Positions 22,090 to 31,096 of a stretch of 64,000 nt of DNA are shown piece by piece. The DNA is from Xiphydria camelus. Taxonomy: Eukaryota > Arthropoda > Insecta > Hymenoptera > Xiphydriidae. The notes below the pieces were generated by a model that was not told the DNA's origin, did no database searches, and saw only the letters and a program-made list of their open reading frames with translations. The translations under genes were made by a program, and so were the position numbers. Within the stretch, counting starts at the first letter, position 1; the number at the start of each line of letters is the position of its first letter. The DNA lies in the NCBI GenBank assembly GCA_963678675.1, contig OY783201.1, positions 16,671,769-16,735,768 on the forward strand. Direction: 5' to 3'.

Positions 22090-22620
22090 GGTTATGAGTA
22101 TTCACAACAGCATGCACAACAGTTGCTATACGTAGCATTGTCTAGAGGAGTGACCTCTATCAATGGGCTCTTTATCGTAAGTGGTGATAATATTCGCCGA
22201 TTTTATCATAGACGAACAGTGTCTACTTCTATGGGGACCTTACAAGTAGAATTTAAGCGGTTATCATTGGAAACGATGCCAGAGCGACTAACACATTTGT
22301 TAATAGATGAACACAAAGTTGGAATATATTTACTCAATTGTCAAAGTTTAAAAGCCCATGCGTTAAATTTCAATGATCCTGTTACACAAAATTAGACAAT
22401 ACTTATGCTCTCGGAAACGTGGGTAGATGCTCAAGAAAATGTAGTAATCCCTAACTTCTACTGCGTTGTGAAATTCAAAAGAATAAATGTAACATTTGCT
22501 GGGGTTGCTATTTTCTACAAGTCGGATGACATATTACTTGCGTTGACTCCTCATCTAGCCATTTCTATCAATCAACAAAACTTGATGTCATTGAACACAT
22601 CTTCAATTGGCGATATCTGT
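22090..22620 (+). pseudogene. Helentron (Helitron2-type) helicase C-terminus plus endonuclease start
   Basis: Reads EYSQQHAQQLLYVALSRGVT, then SINGLFIVSG. This is motif VI and the end of a PIF1-family helicase. After a linker come GIYLLNCQSLKAHA, ILMLSETWVDAQENVVIPNF and GVAIFYKSDD, the start of an exonuclease/endonuclease/phosphatase domain. A PIF1 helicase fused to such a domain is characteristic of Helentron Rep-helicase proteins. One in-frame TAG lies at 22393-22395. The Rep domain and most of the helicase are absent upstream, and the endonuclease is cut off by a palindrome at 22575. It is a dead fragment, not a host PIF1 gene. Confidence 0.75.
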
Positions 22621-22710
22621 GCAGCACGATGTCATTTAGCACAGATACGACATCGTGCTGCACAGATATCGCCAATTGGAGATGTGTTCAATGACATCAA
22701 GTTTTGTTCG
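22575..22710. repeat. Long near-perfect hairpin
   Basis: Arms of about 58 bp (about 22575-22633 and 22650-22709) share AACAAAACTTGATGTCATTG, CAATTGGCGATATCTGTGC and AGCACGATGTC around a 15-17 nt loop. The left arm is read by the Helentron frame, so the palindrome arose by inverted duplication of coding sequence or marks an element end. It could fold into a strong RNA hairpin. Confidence 0.8.
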
Positions 22711-22759
22711 TGCGTGCGGTATACGGACCGTACGGTAAGTGTCTGAAATTTTGAGGATT

Positions 22760-23441
22760 TATTGAGAACTAATTAATGAATATACAGGGTCTTCAAAAAG
22801 TCCCGGTACTGCTGATTATCTCAGCGGGAAATCATTTTAGAGAACAATGTTTAATGCAAAACTTGTAGGATTTTTCCTTCGGCTAACGGCTTGTCGTCGA
22901 ACCACGTCGAAGGATCGAACGACAACACGGACGACCTCGAGACGTCGACGTCATCGCTTTCTTTTCGCGAAAAGAAAGACCGTCAAGGAGCCGGAGCGAG
23001 GAGGAGGTCGGCAGATCAAGTTAGTCTTGTTTGGGAGTGCTTAGAGCCAGCATCGTGCGAAGCTAGCGAAGCCACACGCCAAGCCTACGAAGAAGACCGT
23101 TAGTGCGAAGAGCTAAGCCGAGCTCCCTCGAGAAGACCGTCCGCGAGAGAGAGCTAGCCCAGGAGACCGAGATCGGAGCAGGGAGGGACCCCGGATCCGC
23201 AGCCCGAAAGCCGAGGAGCAGGGACGAGCCCCGCCAAGGACGACCGCTGCAGCTCCGGTACGCTCCCCCGTTCTTACGACCGACCTCCTACTCGCCTCCG
23301 CGCTGTTATCGCTCCGTTAGCGCCTCCGCGCGAGCGTTTCGCCTCGTTGGCGAATCGAGCGGTGTCCGCTGCGTCATGCGGCACCCTTCCGTTGTTTTTT
23401 TTGTTGTTCAGCGACCGCGAGCGTCGTCCGGGGACCACCAT
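22760..23441 (+). other. GC-rich LTR-like sequence, left part (interrupted by Harbinger)
   Basis: About 22885-23441 is strikingly GC-rich (many CGA/TCG words such as CCACGTCGAAGGATCGAACG). It continues after the Harbinger insertion at 24927-25040, where AATAAA occurs. A GC-rich body with a late polyadenylation signal suggests a solo or partial LTR, but I could not find its two boundaries. The ORFs here are high-GC artefacts. A CTTCAAAAAGTCCCGGTACTG phrase at 22792 precedes it. Confidence 0.3.
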
Positions 23442-23681
23442 TTAAGGCCGATTCAAACATAGCAGTGACGTGACAGTGCCGTGACCGGCACGTGATTTCT
23501 CCGGCGAGATCGAAATTATTGTTGATAGTCATTTGAAGGGGCCTATTCATACTTGCCCGGCGTAAGACCGTGACTGCAAACAGTGCTGTCACCGACACCG
23601 TAACGTGATCGTCAGTTTAATCTCCGACGATATTTTGCGATTTTCACGGCCGTACAATCTGTGTGTTTATTCATCGAAATA

Positions 23682-24273
23682 TGAATGACGAGAAACTAAT
23701 TGAGTTGGTGCACGGTTATCCCGTGTTATATGATATGTCGAATCCAAAATACATGGATTATACAGAAGTTAACGATCCTATACAATCAGATAGTCAAAAG
23801 TCGTTAAAATCAAAACCAGTAGATACTATACCACGAACAATTCGAAAGTTGTCAGTACCAAATGATACTCCCCCCAAAACGGCTGCCGCTACAGTAATGG
23901 AGTATATTGTTGAAAGAAATAAAAGTATGAACTCTGCCCACCGCCACCGCAGCATTCCGTTGACGCTTTTTTAGCAGGAATAGCTCCAGCTTTGAAAAAA
24001 TTATCCATACAAGACTGGCATTACGCCAAAGGCGAAATATTTGCTACTATCCAAAAATATGAATTTAATATGCTGAAACAAAAACAGTTTATTCGCCCAC
24101 TTGCCCTCTCAACGTCTTCTAATAAAATGTGTTCCAATGCAAAACCTTCCCCTGCAGGAAGCTACCTATCTACTTCATGCGACGGCCAACAATCATGTTC
24201 ATCTACTGGTCAAAATGAGGAAGATGCAACATCCGACTTAACATTGCGACAGTATTTGCAAACCTTTCCTTAG
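23682..24273 (+). pseudogene. Harbinger accessory protein: MADF N-terminus and BESS motif
   Basis: ATG at 23682 starts MNDEKLIELVHGYPVLYDMS, then NPKYMDY, the first helix of a MADF (Myb/SANT-like) domain. The domain is truncated after about 30 residues and joins directly to a Ser/Pro-rich linker. Downstream, in a frame shifted by one near 23955, lies DAFLAGIAPALKKLSIQDW followed by EIFATIQKYEF, a BESS protein-interaction motif. Such proteins bind element ends and carry the transposase to the nucleus in PIF/Harbinger systems. The truncated MADF and frameshift make this copy non-functional. AATAAAG near 24354 is a plausible poly-A signal. Confidence 0.8.
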
Positions 24274-24390
24274 TAATAATCAGGAAGTAAAAGAATCAGT
24301 TTAACATTTACTTTTCTTTTCGATTTGTTTGTATGTATGTACATTTTTCTAATAATAAAGTTTTCATTTTTTTGAAAATGCTTTTATTAA

Positions 24391-24447
24391 CCCTCGAGCG
24401 GGCGCGTGGTCTGGTAACAAAATTGTACCAGCGTGCCCGCTCTAGGG
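24391..24447. mobile_element. 57-bp piggyBac-like MITE, TTAA TSD
   Basis: TTAA at 24387-24390 and 24448-24451. The inverted ends are CCCTCGAGCGGGC and, reversed, CCCTAGAGCGGGC. It is nested within the Harbinger element between its two genes, so it inserted after the Harbinger copy. Confidence 0.8.
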
Positions 24448-24483
24448 TTAAATGTCTAGGTACCTACATCAGATTGAAAACAC

Positions 24484-24798
24484 TTACCATAAACAAACAG
24501 CGAGCCTTTCCCTGGCTGTGATAGCTTTTCTCCAGTGTGTGTCATGCGTTTTCAGATGAACTTCTAACTTGCACAACAGTACGTTAAATGAATTTTCTGA
24601 CATTCTAAAGTATTCAAAAAATTTTGCTCCATCGTCTACCAATTCCTTGTATAATGTTATGAATTCCCCTTCTGTCCCCCTCTTTTTCCATGCTTGATGG
24701 ACCCACTTTCGTTTCTCTACTTGTTCTTCCATTTCTTCAACCAAAATCAGTGCGATTTGCAAAAGTTTTTCATCGGAAAAAGTTTCCATTTTGGTCAC
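24484..24798 (-). pseudogene. PIF/Harbinger transposase N-terminal fragment
   Basis: About 104 residues including WVHQAWKKRGTEGEF, ITLYKELVDDGAKFFEYFRM, NSFNVLL, and HWRKAITARERLAVCLW. This segment precedes the DDE catalytic domain in Harbinger transposases (normally around 350-450 residues). The reading stops where 'LAVCLRF' would continue, so the DDE part is deleted. It is transcribed toward the MADF-BESS gene, with both inside the same TTA-flanked termini. Confidence 0.85.
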
Positions 24799-25040
24799 TC
24801 AACTGGACTGCCACAGCACTGACAAAACACTGAATGTGAATAGAAATCACTGTGAGTTTACGGCCGGCGAAAACACGTGCCGGTCACGGCACTGTCACGT
24901 CACTGCTATGTGTGAATCGGCCTTTAGTCTCCGGCCGAATAAACGATTTTTGATCGAATGCCGTCGATTGTCTTTTTCACGAACCCGTCCGCGAACCCGT
25001 CCTCCCGGGTCCCAACCCGCGCACCTCGAACCGCCCCTCT

Positions 25041-25125
25041 ACCATTAGGCCAAGCGAACGTTGAGACGCAGTGTGACGTGTGGTGACTCAGAGTGAGGTG
25101 AACAGCGTGGGTGAAGTGCGCCGGT
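25041..25125. repeat. End of a TTAGGCCAA-type MITE
   Basis: Begins TTAGGCCAAGCGAACGTTG and continues with GTGACTCAGAGTGAGGTGAA. The same terminus occurs reversed at 29809-29826 (CGTTCGTTTGGCCTTA). TTA beside GGCC suggests a Harbinger-mobilised MITE family. No matching second end is found nearby. Confidence 0.5.
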
Positions 25126-25132
25126 CGCTTAT

Positions 25133-25182
25133 ACTGGCAAACCTGAGTGTACATGTGACCACATGTATACTCAGGTTTGTCT
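25133..25182. repeat. Short palindrome CAAACCTGAGT...ACTCAGGTTTG
   Basis: Inverted arms AAACCTGAGTGTACATGTG and CACATGTATACTCAGGTTT are separated by only two to four bases. Purely structural; probably a MITE remnant. Confidence 0.65.
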
Positions 25183-25203
25183 GTATAAGTAAAGCCGCTC
25201 CCA

Positions 25204-25960
25204 CACGATGCGTCCAGCGTTGGCTCCAGCGTTGGTTCCAGCGTTGGTTCCAACGCTGGACGCAATCGCCGTTTCCCCGCCCACACGATGTGGCGAATGC
25301 CTTCCAGCGTTGGACACATCGGCATTTGCCACATCGTGTGGGAGGACGTTGGCGAACTGCATGCGTCCAACGGTAACGAACGTTGGCCACATGCAACGTT
25401 CGGGCTTCTGTCGGTAAATTTGAGCCGCATCAAAGGAGCTTCAAAATATAGCGATATTTATTATCGCGGGCACTTCAAAAAATGACTCATTCTGACCAGT
25501 CCCATCGAGGGGTTATTCACATTCAATTTCGGTGACACCGTGATTATAAAATGTAATCGATTATAAGCGTTTACCACGGTGATTACACTGATTTTGGTAG
25601 TCAGTGATTACATTGATTACCACTACCTTCGAAGGTGACTTCATGATTACTAAATGATTTCAATTATACCAAATTCCCAAAGAGCGTTTATTTGTCAACT
25701 GTAGAAGTTTCATTTCTAAACCGCGTGACATTGTTTTGTTTCAAAATGTGGAATAACGAATTGTCTACGAATTACAATTCATAGAACATGTCGTTCATAC
25801 CGGTTAACGTTGGAAGCTTCTTTGACGTGGCTCAGATTTACCGACAGAAGCCCGAACGTGGCATGAGGCCAACGTTGGAAGCATACCATTCGCCAACGTC
25901 CTCCCACACGATGTGGCAAATGCCGATGCTTCCAACGTTGGAAGGCGTTCGCCCTATCGC
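25204..25960. mobile_element. Foldback with CCAGCGTTGG tandem repeats
   Basis: The left arm (about 25275-25425) and right arm (about 25830-25960) are inverted copies sharing CCCACACGATGTGGC, ACGTTGGCGAA and CGGGCTTCTGTCGGTAAAT. At 25208-25265 a GCGTTGGNTCCA 12-mer is repeated four to five times. The several overlapping ORFs here are repeat artefacts. The loop holds a TGATTAC-rich segment. Confidence 0.65.
25525..25660 (+). repeat. TGATTAC-rich degenerate repeat
   Basis: TGATTAC or GTAATC words recur many times (for example GTGATTACACTGATTTTGGT and CAGTGATTACATTGATTACC). Local low-order repetition with no coding signal. Confidence 0.6.
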
Positions 25961-26164
25961 ACAGTGCTTCATCCAGTGGACAAAAATCAGATTGTTACTT
26001 ACGCGATATAGAAAAACTAATTCGTTGAAATCATAAAGTAATGTCCCTTATACCCACACCTATCCGTTTTTGATCAACTGAACCACCGTTGCCATGCAAA
26101 TAAATAAAGAAAGACGCGTCACAGCGTAAACATTCTCGTCTCAACAGAATTACGAACTTCTTTT

Positions 26165-27550
26165 TAGACATTATTTAAATGTGTATGTAATCTACAAGAT
26201 AAGGGGATTTTTATTCACTTTATATAAATAAGAAAAGGGTTGACATATCGAAAAAAATATTCGTAAAACTTATATTTCTTATGTTTTTACAAAAATGATT
26301 GCGGAGACTATTTCTCAAAAAGTTTCAAAAACCTCCTTTTAAGTTTAGTATTTTATTAAAGCTTGTACATTCCTCTTAATACCTATATATCGTTTTATTT
26401 GCTCAGGGCTGCTCAAACCAAACTATAGATATTTTCGTTATGAGGGAGCGAAACGCCCGAATGACGAATTCTATTTTTGTCACTAAGTCTCAAATACGAG
26501 GTTGACGGGGTTCGAGGCGGGGTGTTGGGGGGCTCGAGCTCCCAACACCTTGTCTCGAACCTTGTCAACCTCGTATTTGACACTTAGTGACAAAAAATAG
26601 AATTCGTCATTCGGGCGTTCATAACGAAAATATCTATAGTTTGGTTTGAGCAGCCCTAAGCAAATAAAACGATATATAGATATTAAGAGGAATGTACAAG
26701 CTTTAATAAAATACTAAACTGAAAAGGAGGTTTTTGGAATTTTTTGAGAAATAGCCTCCTCAATCATATGTGTAAAAACATAAGAAATATATAAGTTTTA
26801 CAAATATTTTTTTTTCGGTATGTCAACCTTTTCCTTATTTATATAAAGTGAGCCCCCAAACACCCCGCCTCGAACCCCGTCAACCTCATATTTGAAACTT
26901 AGTGACAAAAAATAGAATTCGTCATTCGGGCGTTTCGCGCCCTCATAACGAAATTATCTATAGTTTGTGTGGTTTGAGCAGCCCTGAGCAAATAAAACGA
27001 TATATAGGTATTAAGAGAAATGTACAAGCTTTAATAAAATACTAAACTGAAAAGGAGGTTTTTGGAATTTTTTGAGAAATAGCCTCCGCAATCATATGTG
27101 TAAAAACATAAGAAATATATAAGTTTTACAAATTTTTTTTTTTCGGTATGTCAACCTTTTCCTTATTTATATAAAGTGAGCCCCCAAACACCCCGCCTCG
27201 AACCCCGTCAACCTCATATTTGAAACTTAGTGACAAAAAATAGAATTCGTCATTCGGGCATTTCGCGCCCTCATAACGAAATTATCTATAGTTTGTGTGG
27301 TTTGAGCAGCCCTGAGCAAATAAAACGATATATAGGTATTAAGAGGAATGTACAAGCTTTAATAAAATACTAAACTGAAAAGGTTTTTGGAATTTTTTGA
27401 GAAATAGCCTCCGCAATCATATATGTAAAAACATAAGAAATATAAGTTTTACGAATAGTTCTTTCGGTATGTCAACCTTTTTCTTATTTATATAAAGTTA
27501 ATAAAAATCCACTTACCTTGTAGATTATATACACATTTAAAGAGTCCCCC
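26165..27550. mobile_element. Inverted-repeat element with three tandem right arms
   Basis: The termini AATGTGTATGTAATCTACAA and (reversed) AATGTGTATATAATCTACAA bound the unit. A left arm (about 26200-26515) is inverted relative to three consecutive right-arm copies (about 26560-26850, 26851-27180, 27181-27500, period about 330 bp). Each carries TAGTGACAAAAAATAGAATT, GGTTTGAGCAGCCCT and AAACTGAAAAGGAGGTTTTT. The centre is a GGCGGGGTGTTGGGGGGCTC hairpin. No protein is encoded. The element probably expanded by unequal exchange. Confidence 0.8.
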
Positions 27551-27639
27551 CCTCCATTACAAAAAAAAATCATAATCATTTTTTAAAGTAAAAAGAAATA
27601 AATAAACAAACAAACAAAGAACTTTAGAACAAAATTTAA

Positions 27640-27935
27640 ATGTTTATTATTTTGAATTTTGTCAAATATAACTTCATATTCGTAATCAGCGACCCAACAA
27701 ATCCCCCTATACCAAATTTGGCATCTATCCGTTGATTTTCGAAAATCTCGTCCGCCATATTGGATCCGCCATCTTGAATTTTTGAAATCTGACTTCAGAT
27801 TCGTGATCAGCGACCCAAAAAAACCCCCTATACCAAATTTAGCATGAATTCGTCGATTTTCGAAAATCTCGTCCGCCATATTGGATCCGCCATCTTGAAT
27901 ATTTGAAATCTGACTTCAGATTCGTGATGAGCGAT
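27640..27935. repeat. ATGGCGGATCCAATATGG repeat cluster, second locus
   Basis: Two full tandem units and one partial of about 125 bp, each with CGTCCGCCATATTGGATCCG and TGAAATCTGACTTCAGATTC. They are nearly identical to units at 6560-6720. The 98-residue minus-strand ORF across it is not a gene. Confidence 0.75.
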
Positions 27936-27959
27936 CCAAGAAACCTCCTTAACAATCAT

Positions 27960-28860
27960 TTATTTACTGTTTCATTAACCGTCAAGAGAAATTTCTATTT
28001 TTGTCCACTCTCCCATATAACTGAAGCACTGTGTATCGTGTGGGACCGGCTGTGCAGGCAGACCTCTCCGGTGCAATGCTTCAAAGCCCATCGAAACCGA
28101 GGAAACTCAAGTGGTCGGTCCTGGTCCCGGCCAGGAATCTCGAACTTTTTCGGATCTAATTTATGGCTCAAAGGGTCCCGAGGAGTGTCGCATTTCTCCA
28201 ACACACTGGTCTACGGCCCAAATGCGAGGAGGGTTTATCCGCTCATTGTTTTTCAATAGAATAGCAGTCCTAAATTAGTTTGGATATTCGATTTTTACCG
28301 CTATAAAATGTAGTAACCCTTGAATTTTATTCATTTCATTTCATCATTCAAAAATTCACATTATCAATTAAATACAATAAAATTCACAAAAACATTTAAA
28401 TACAATGCTTAACCTTGAAATAAACTTGTATTTGACAAAAAATTCTTTTCTGGAAAATTGCAAATAATAACAGCGTAATAAATTAAAATTCACTATGTTA
28501 CATAGTTGAAAAATTAAAGTATCATATACACATGGTATCAATACCTAATCGATCATTTAACATACCTATAGACACTCTAATCTCAAGTTAGTAACGATAA
28601 ATTATTAGGCTTATCAAATTCAAAAATAAAACTCTTTATTTTCAATGACAAGAAATTCATTGAACTCAAAACTGTCGTATGGTTCACATTAATCTTGACA
28701 ACGGGGTCATGCAAATAATATTTTTACGAGTAATATTTTTATGAAATAATAGTAATAATAATAGTAATAATAGTACTGTAATATTTTTAAAATATTATTA
28801 TTAATACTAAAGTAATAATGAAAATAATAATAATTTAATTGTATTATTTGTATTATAATT
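27960..28860. other. No recognised gene; one moderately GC-rich open segment
   Basis: 28030-28255 is open on both strands (plus-strand peptide with NFFGSNLWLKGSRGVSHFSN) and richer in GC than its surroundings. I do not recognise the protein. The rest is AT-rich with ATT/AATAAT simple repeats at 28720-28870. Confidence 0.3.
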
Positions 28861-28867
28861 TAATATT

Positions 28868-29352
28868 TTGTGAACGATTCCTATCTGAATTTCATCCGCG
28901 GAGTTAATTTTATAAATAATTTAAATAAAATCTTTTTCGGAGTGAATTTCACTCCGGACGGGATTAAAGTAATTAAAAATTATCCACACTCCGCATTCAC
29001 TCCGCAAATCACTCCGCATTTAACTACCGATTTTTTTGATAGTGTAGTGTTGCGTACACTGTAAAAAATCGGGTTAAATGCGGAATGATTTGCGGAGTAA
29101 ATGCGGAGTGGATGATTTTTAATTAATTTAATCCCGTCCGGAGTGAAATTCACTCCGAAAAGGATTTTATTTAAATTATTTATAAAAAATCTGGAGTTGA
29201 GTACGGAATGATTTGCGGAATGAATGCGGAGTGAATGATTTTTAATTAATTTAATCCCGTCCGGAGTGAAATTCACTCCGAAAAGGATTTTATTTAAATT
29301 ATTTATAAAATTAACTCCGCGAATGAAATTCAGATAGGAATCGTTCACAAAA
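28868..29352. mobile_element. Foldback with GGAGTGAATTTCACTCC repeats, duplicated right arm
   Basis: The left end TTTTGTGAACGATTCCTATC is inverted at 29333-29352. Internal blocks GGAGTGAATTTCACTCCG, AATCCCGTCCGG and AATGCGGAGTG occur once on the left and twice on the right (about 29070-29187 and 29188-29315), giving the same left-arm-plus-duplicated-right-arm design as 26165-27550. Non-coding; the similar peptides on the two strands reflect the palindrome. Confidence 0.75.
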
Positions 29353-29554
29353 TATTAAATTATAATACAAATAATACAATAATATTTTTTTTATTATTAT
29401 TTAGTACTAATAATAATAATATTTTAAGTCCGCACAAACGTTTGGCAAGTGTGTAAACCCGGCATTATGCCATCTTAAACTAACAAACTAAAGTTCACGA
29501 ACGAAAAATCACGTCCGGTTTTGTGTTTCGACCGCAAACCTTCGCAGATTCACG

Positions 29555-29826
29555 GCGTGTGAAAAGTGCGCCACCTCACACTGCGTCCGAACGTTCGCTG
29601 TTGTATAGATGTCTATTGGTTACAAAAATCTGCGGTGAGTCGCCCTGCGTCCCCTCACTGAACTGTGTCTCAACGTTCGCTCGGCCGGCTCGCGGTGCGT
29701 GAAAACTACGCCACCTCACACTGCGTCCGAATATTCGCTGTTATATAGATTTCTATGGGTTACAAAATCTGGGGTGAGTCGCTCTGCGTCACCCCACTTA
29801 ACTGCGACCCAACGTTCGTTTGGCCT
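29555..29826. repeat. Two-copy direct repeat ending in a TTAGGCCAA-type terminus
   Basis: The unit ACGCCACCTCACACTGCGTC ... GGTTACAAAATCTGNGGTGA ... CCCAACGTTCG is repeated with a period of about 137 bp (about 29567 and 29710). The right end CGTTCGTTTGGCCTTA matches, inverted, the sequence at 25041. Confidence 0.6.
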
Positions 29827-30060
29827 TAGCTAGAGGTAGCCGAGCCCGACGGAGATCGGATCGTTTCCGATCTCCCGGTTCTCATCCGTTCCCGATCTTC
29901 CGGAGACCGTGCGTCGTCGGGGAGCTCGTTCGCCTCCCCTCGTGGTGCATTCGTTGCACCTGGCGCCCATCGTTCGTTCCGTAGTCGGGTGCGCGGTATC
30001 CGGACCGCTTGATTGTGCGTAGCGGAGGGCACCGAGGGCCCTCACCGAACGCTACGTCAT
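29827..30060. other. GC-rich stretch with overlapping ORFs, no gene
   Basis: Contains GACGGAGATCGGATCG and CTCCCGGTTCTCATCCG phrases. The minus-strand ORFs are rich in Arg/Ser/Thr and look like a high-GC artefact. There is no family match. Confidence 0.3.
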
Positions 30061-30289
30061 ACTACGTTGGAGTTGTTGAAGAAAAGCTTACAAACATTGA
30101 ATTCCGAGTTAAATTTTTGAGGCGCCATGGAAATTCTTAAAAGTTTGTGTATCGTGTAGAGGAAAATAATTGTGAAGTGCCAAGAGACCGGATTTTAAGG
30201 AAGCTTCCTTAACCCGAAAGAAATGAGGCTACAGTTCGCACTCAATCTACTTTAAGATTTCATATTTCTTTTAAGCATTACGAAAAAGA

Positions 30290-30720
30290 ATTGTTTGTCA
30301 CTCAGTGTCAAATACTCGGTTTCATGGGCGTCCTCGACGCATGTGAAATCATCTTTCACACACTAATTCGTGAAAAGTTGCGCAGTGCGTGAAATAACCT
30401 GCGCAGTGCGTGAAATCGTCAACCTCGTATTTCACACTTAGGGCCGGTTTTACCAACACGGTATAAACGCGGTATAGCGCTATACTGAGAATAACCAGCA
30501 ATAAGCCTTATGGTTATTCTCAGTATAGCGCTATACCGCGTTTATACCTGTTGGTAAAACCGGCCCTTAGTGACAAAAAATAGAATTCGTTATTCGGTTG
30601 TTTCACGCCGTTCTAACGAGTGTGATTACCGTACTCGCTTCGCTCGTGCGGCAAACTTCACACTCGTTAGAAACAGCGCTTCACGCCCTAATAACGAAAA
30701 TAACTATGGAAAGATTTTGT
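30290..30720. repeat. Copy of the TAGTGACAAAAAATAGAATT repeat, split by a Harbinger-type MITE
   Basis: Shares CGTCAACCTCGTATTT, CACTTAGTGAC and TGACAAAAAATAGAATTCG with 26165-27550. It is interrupted at 30441-30566. An internal direct repeat (GCGCAGTGCGTGAAAT twice, 30370-30415) and a CACTCGTTAG hairpin (30610-30672) are also present. Confidence 0.65.
30441..30566. mobile_element. 126-bp near-perfect palindromic MITE, TTA TSD (PIF/Harbinger-like)
   Basis: TTA at 30438-30440 and 30567-30569. The arms begin GGGCCGGTTTTACCAACA and run through GCGGTATAGCGCTATACTGA, almost perfectly inverted to the centre at about 30503. The undisturbed site CACTTAGTGAC occurs in related repeats at 26585, 26900 and 27225, confirming a 3-bp TTA duplication. 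Confidence 0.88.
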
Positions 30721-31090
30721 AAGAATGAAAGGAATGGTAAAGCGAAGATTATCTGTTTCGATGTATTCAAGTTCTTAGGGCTTATTATTTTATTTGTATT
30801 AGATTTTTGTCAATAAAAGCTGAATAAAACAAGATCATGCATAATTTATTTTTTTGTCCCATTCATAACGTGGTCTTGTCCCATTCAAAGCATGGGTGTT
30901 AGGAATGGGACATTAGTTTTAATTGGAAAAGAAACGTGTTAATTTTGTTTTGTATTGAAATTAATAATATTGCGTAAGCTTCCATTATTGTTCACGGTTC
31001 AAAATAAAGTGGCAGAAACCCAGATCATTTCCTATAAAAATGAGACAAATATAGCTCATATAAAAAACTGTCCCATTCATACCACTTCTC
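30720..31090. other. Non-coding stretch with GGGACA/CCCATTC phrases
   Basis: TGTCCCATTC-like phrases occur at 30855, 30875 and 31070 in an AT-rich background, reminiscent of pogo-like subterminal motifs. No transposase sequence or paired ends were recognised. Confidence 0.3.
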
Positions 31091-31096
31091 CCGTAT

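Larger units (their letters stand above)
23445..24923. mobile_element. PIF/Harbinger DNA transposon (internally deleted), TTA TSD
   Basis: The 1479-bp element is flanked by TTA at 23442-23444 and 24924-24926. Terminal inverted repeats of about 50 bp start AGGCCGATTCA and include ACATAGCAGTGACGTGACAG and GCCGTGACCGGCACGTG in both ends. It holds a plus-strand MADF-BESS ORF and, convergently, a minus-strand N-terminal transposase fragment. This is the standard two-gene Harbinger layout with the Myb/MADF-type accessory protein. Most of the transposase is deleted. A 57-bp TTAA-flanked MITE (24391-24447) sits between the two genes. Confidence 0.9.

Noticed and set aside
22090..22620. Host PIF1 helicase gene
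   Set aside because: The helicase end is fused to an endonuclease domain and has an in-frame stop; it is a Helentron fragment.
26165..27550. CRISPR-like regular repeat array
   Set aside because: Period of about 330 bp with no short repeat-spacer pattern; eukaryotic context; the copies are foldback arms.
28030..28255. A host exon
   Set aside because: Open on both strands and slightly GC-rich, but no splice-consistent partner and no recognised family.
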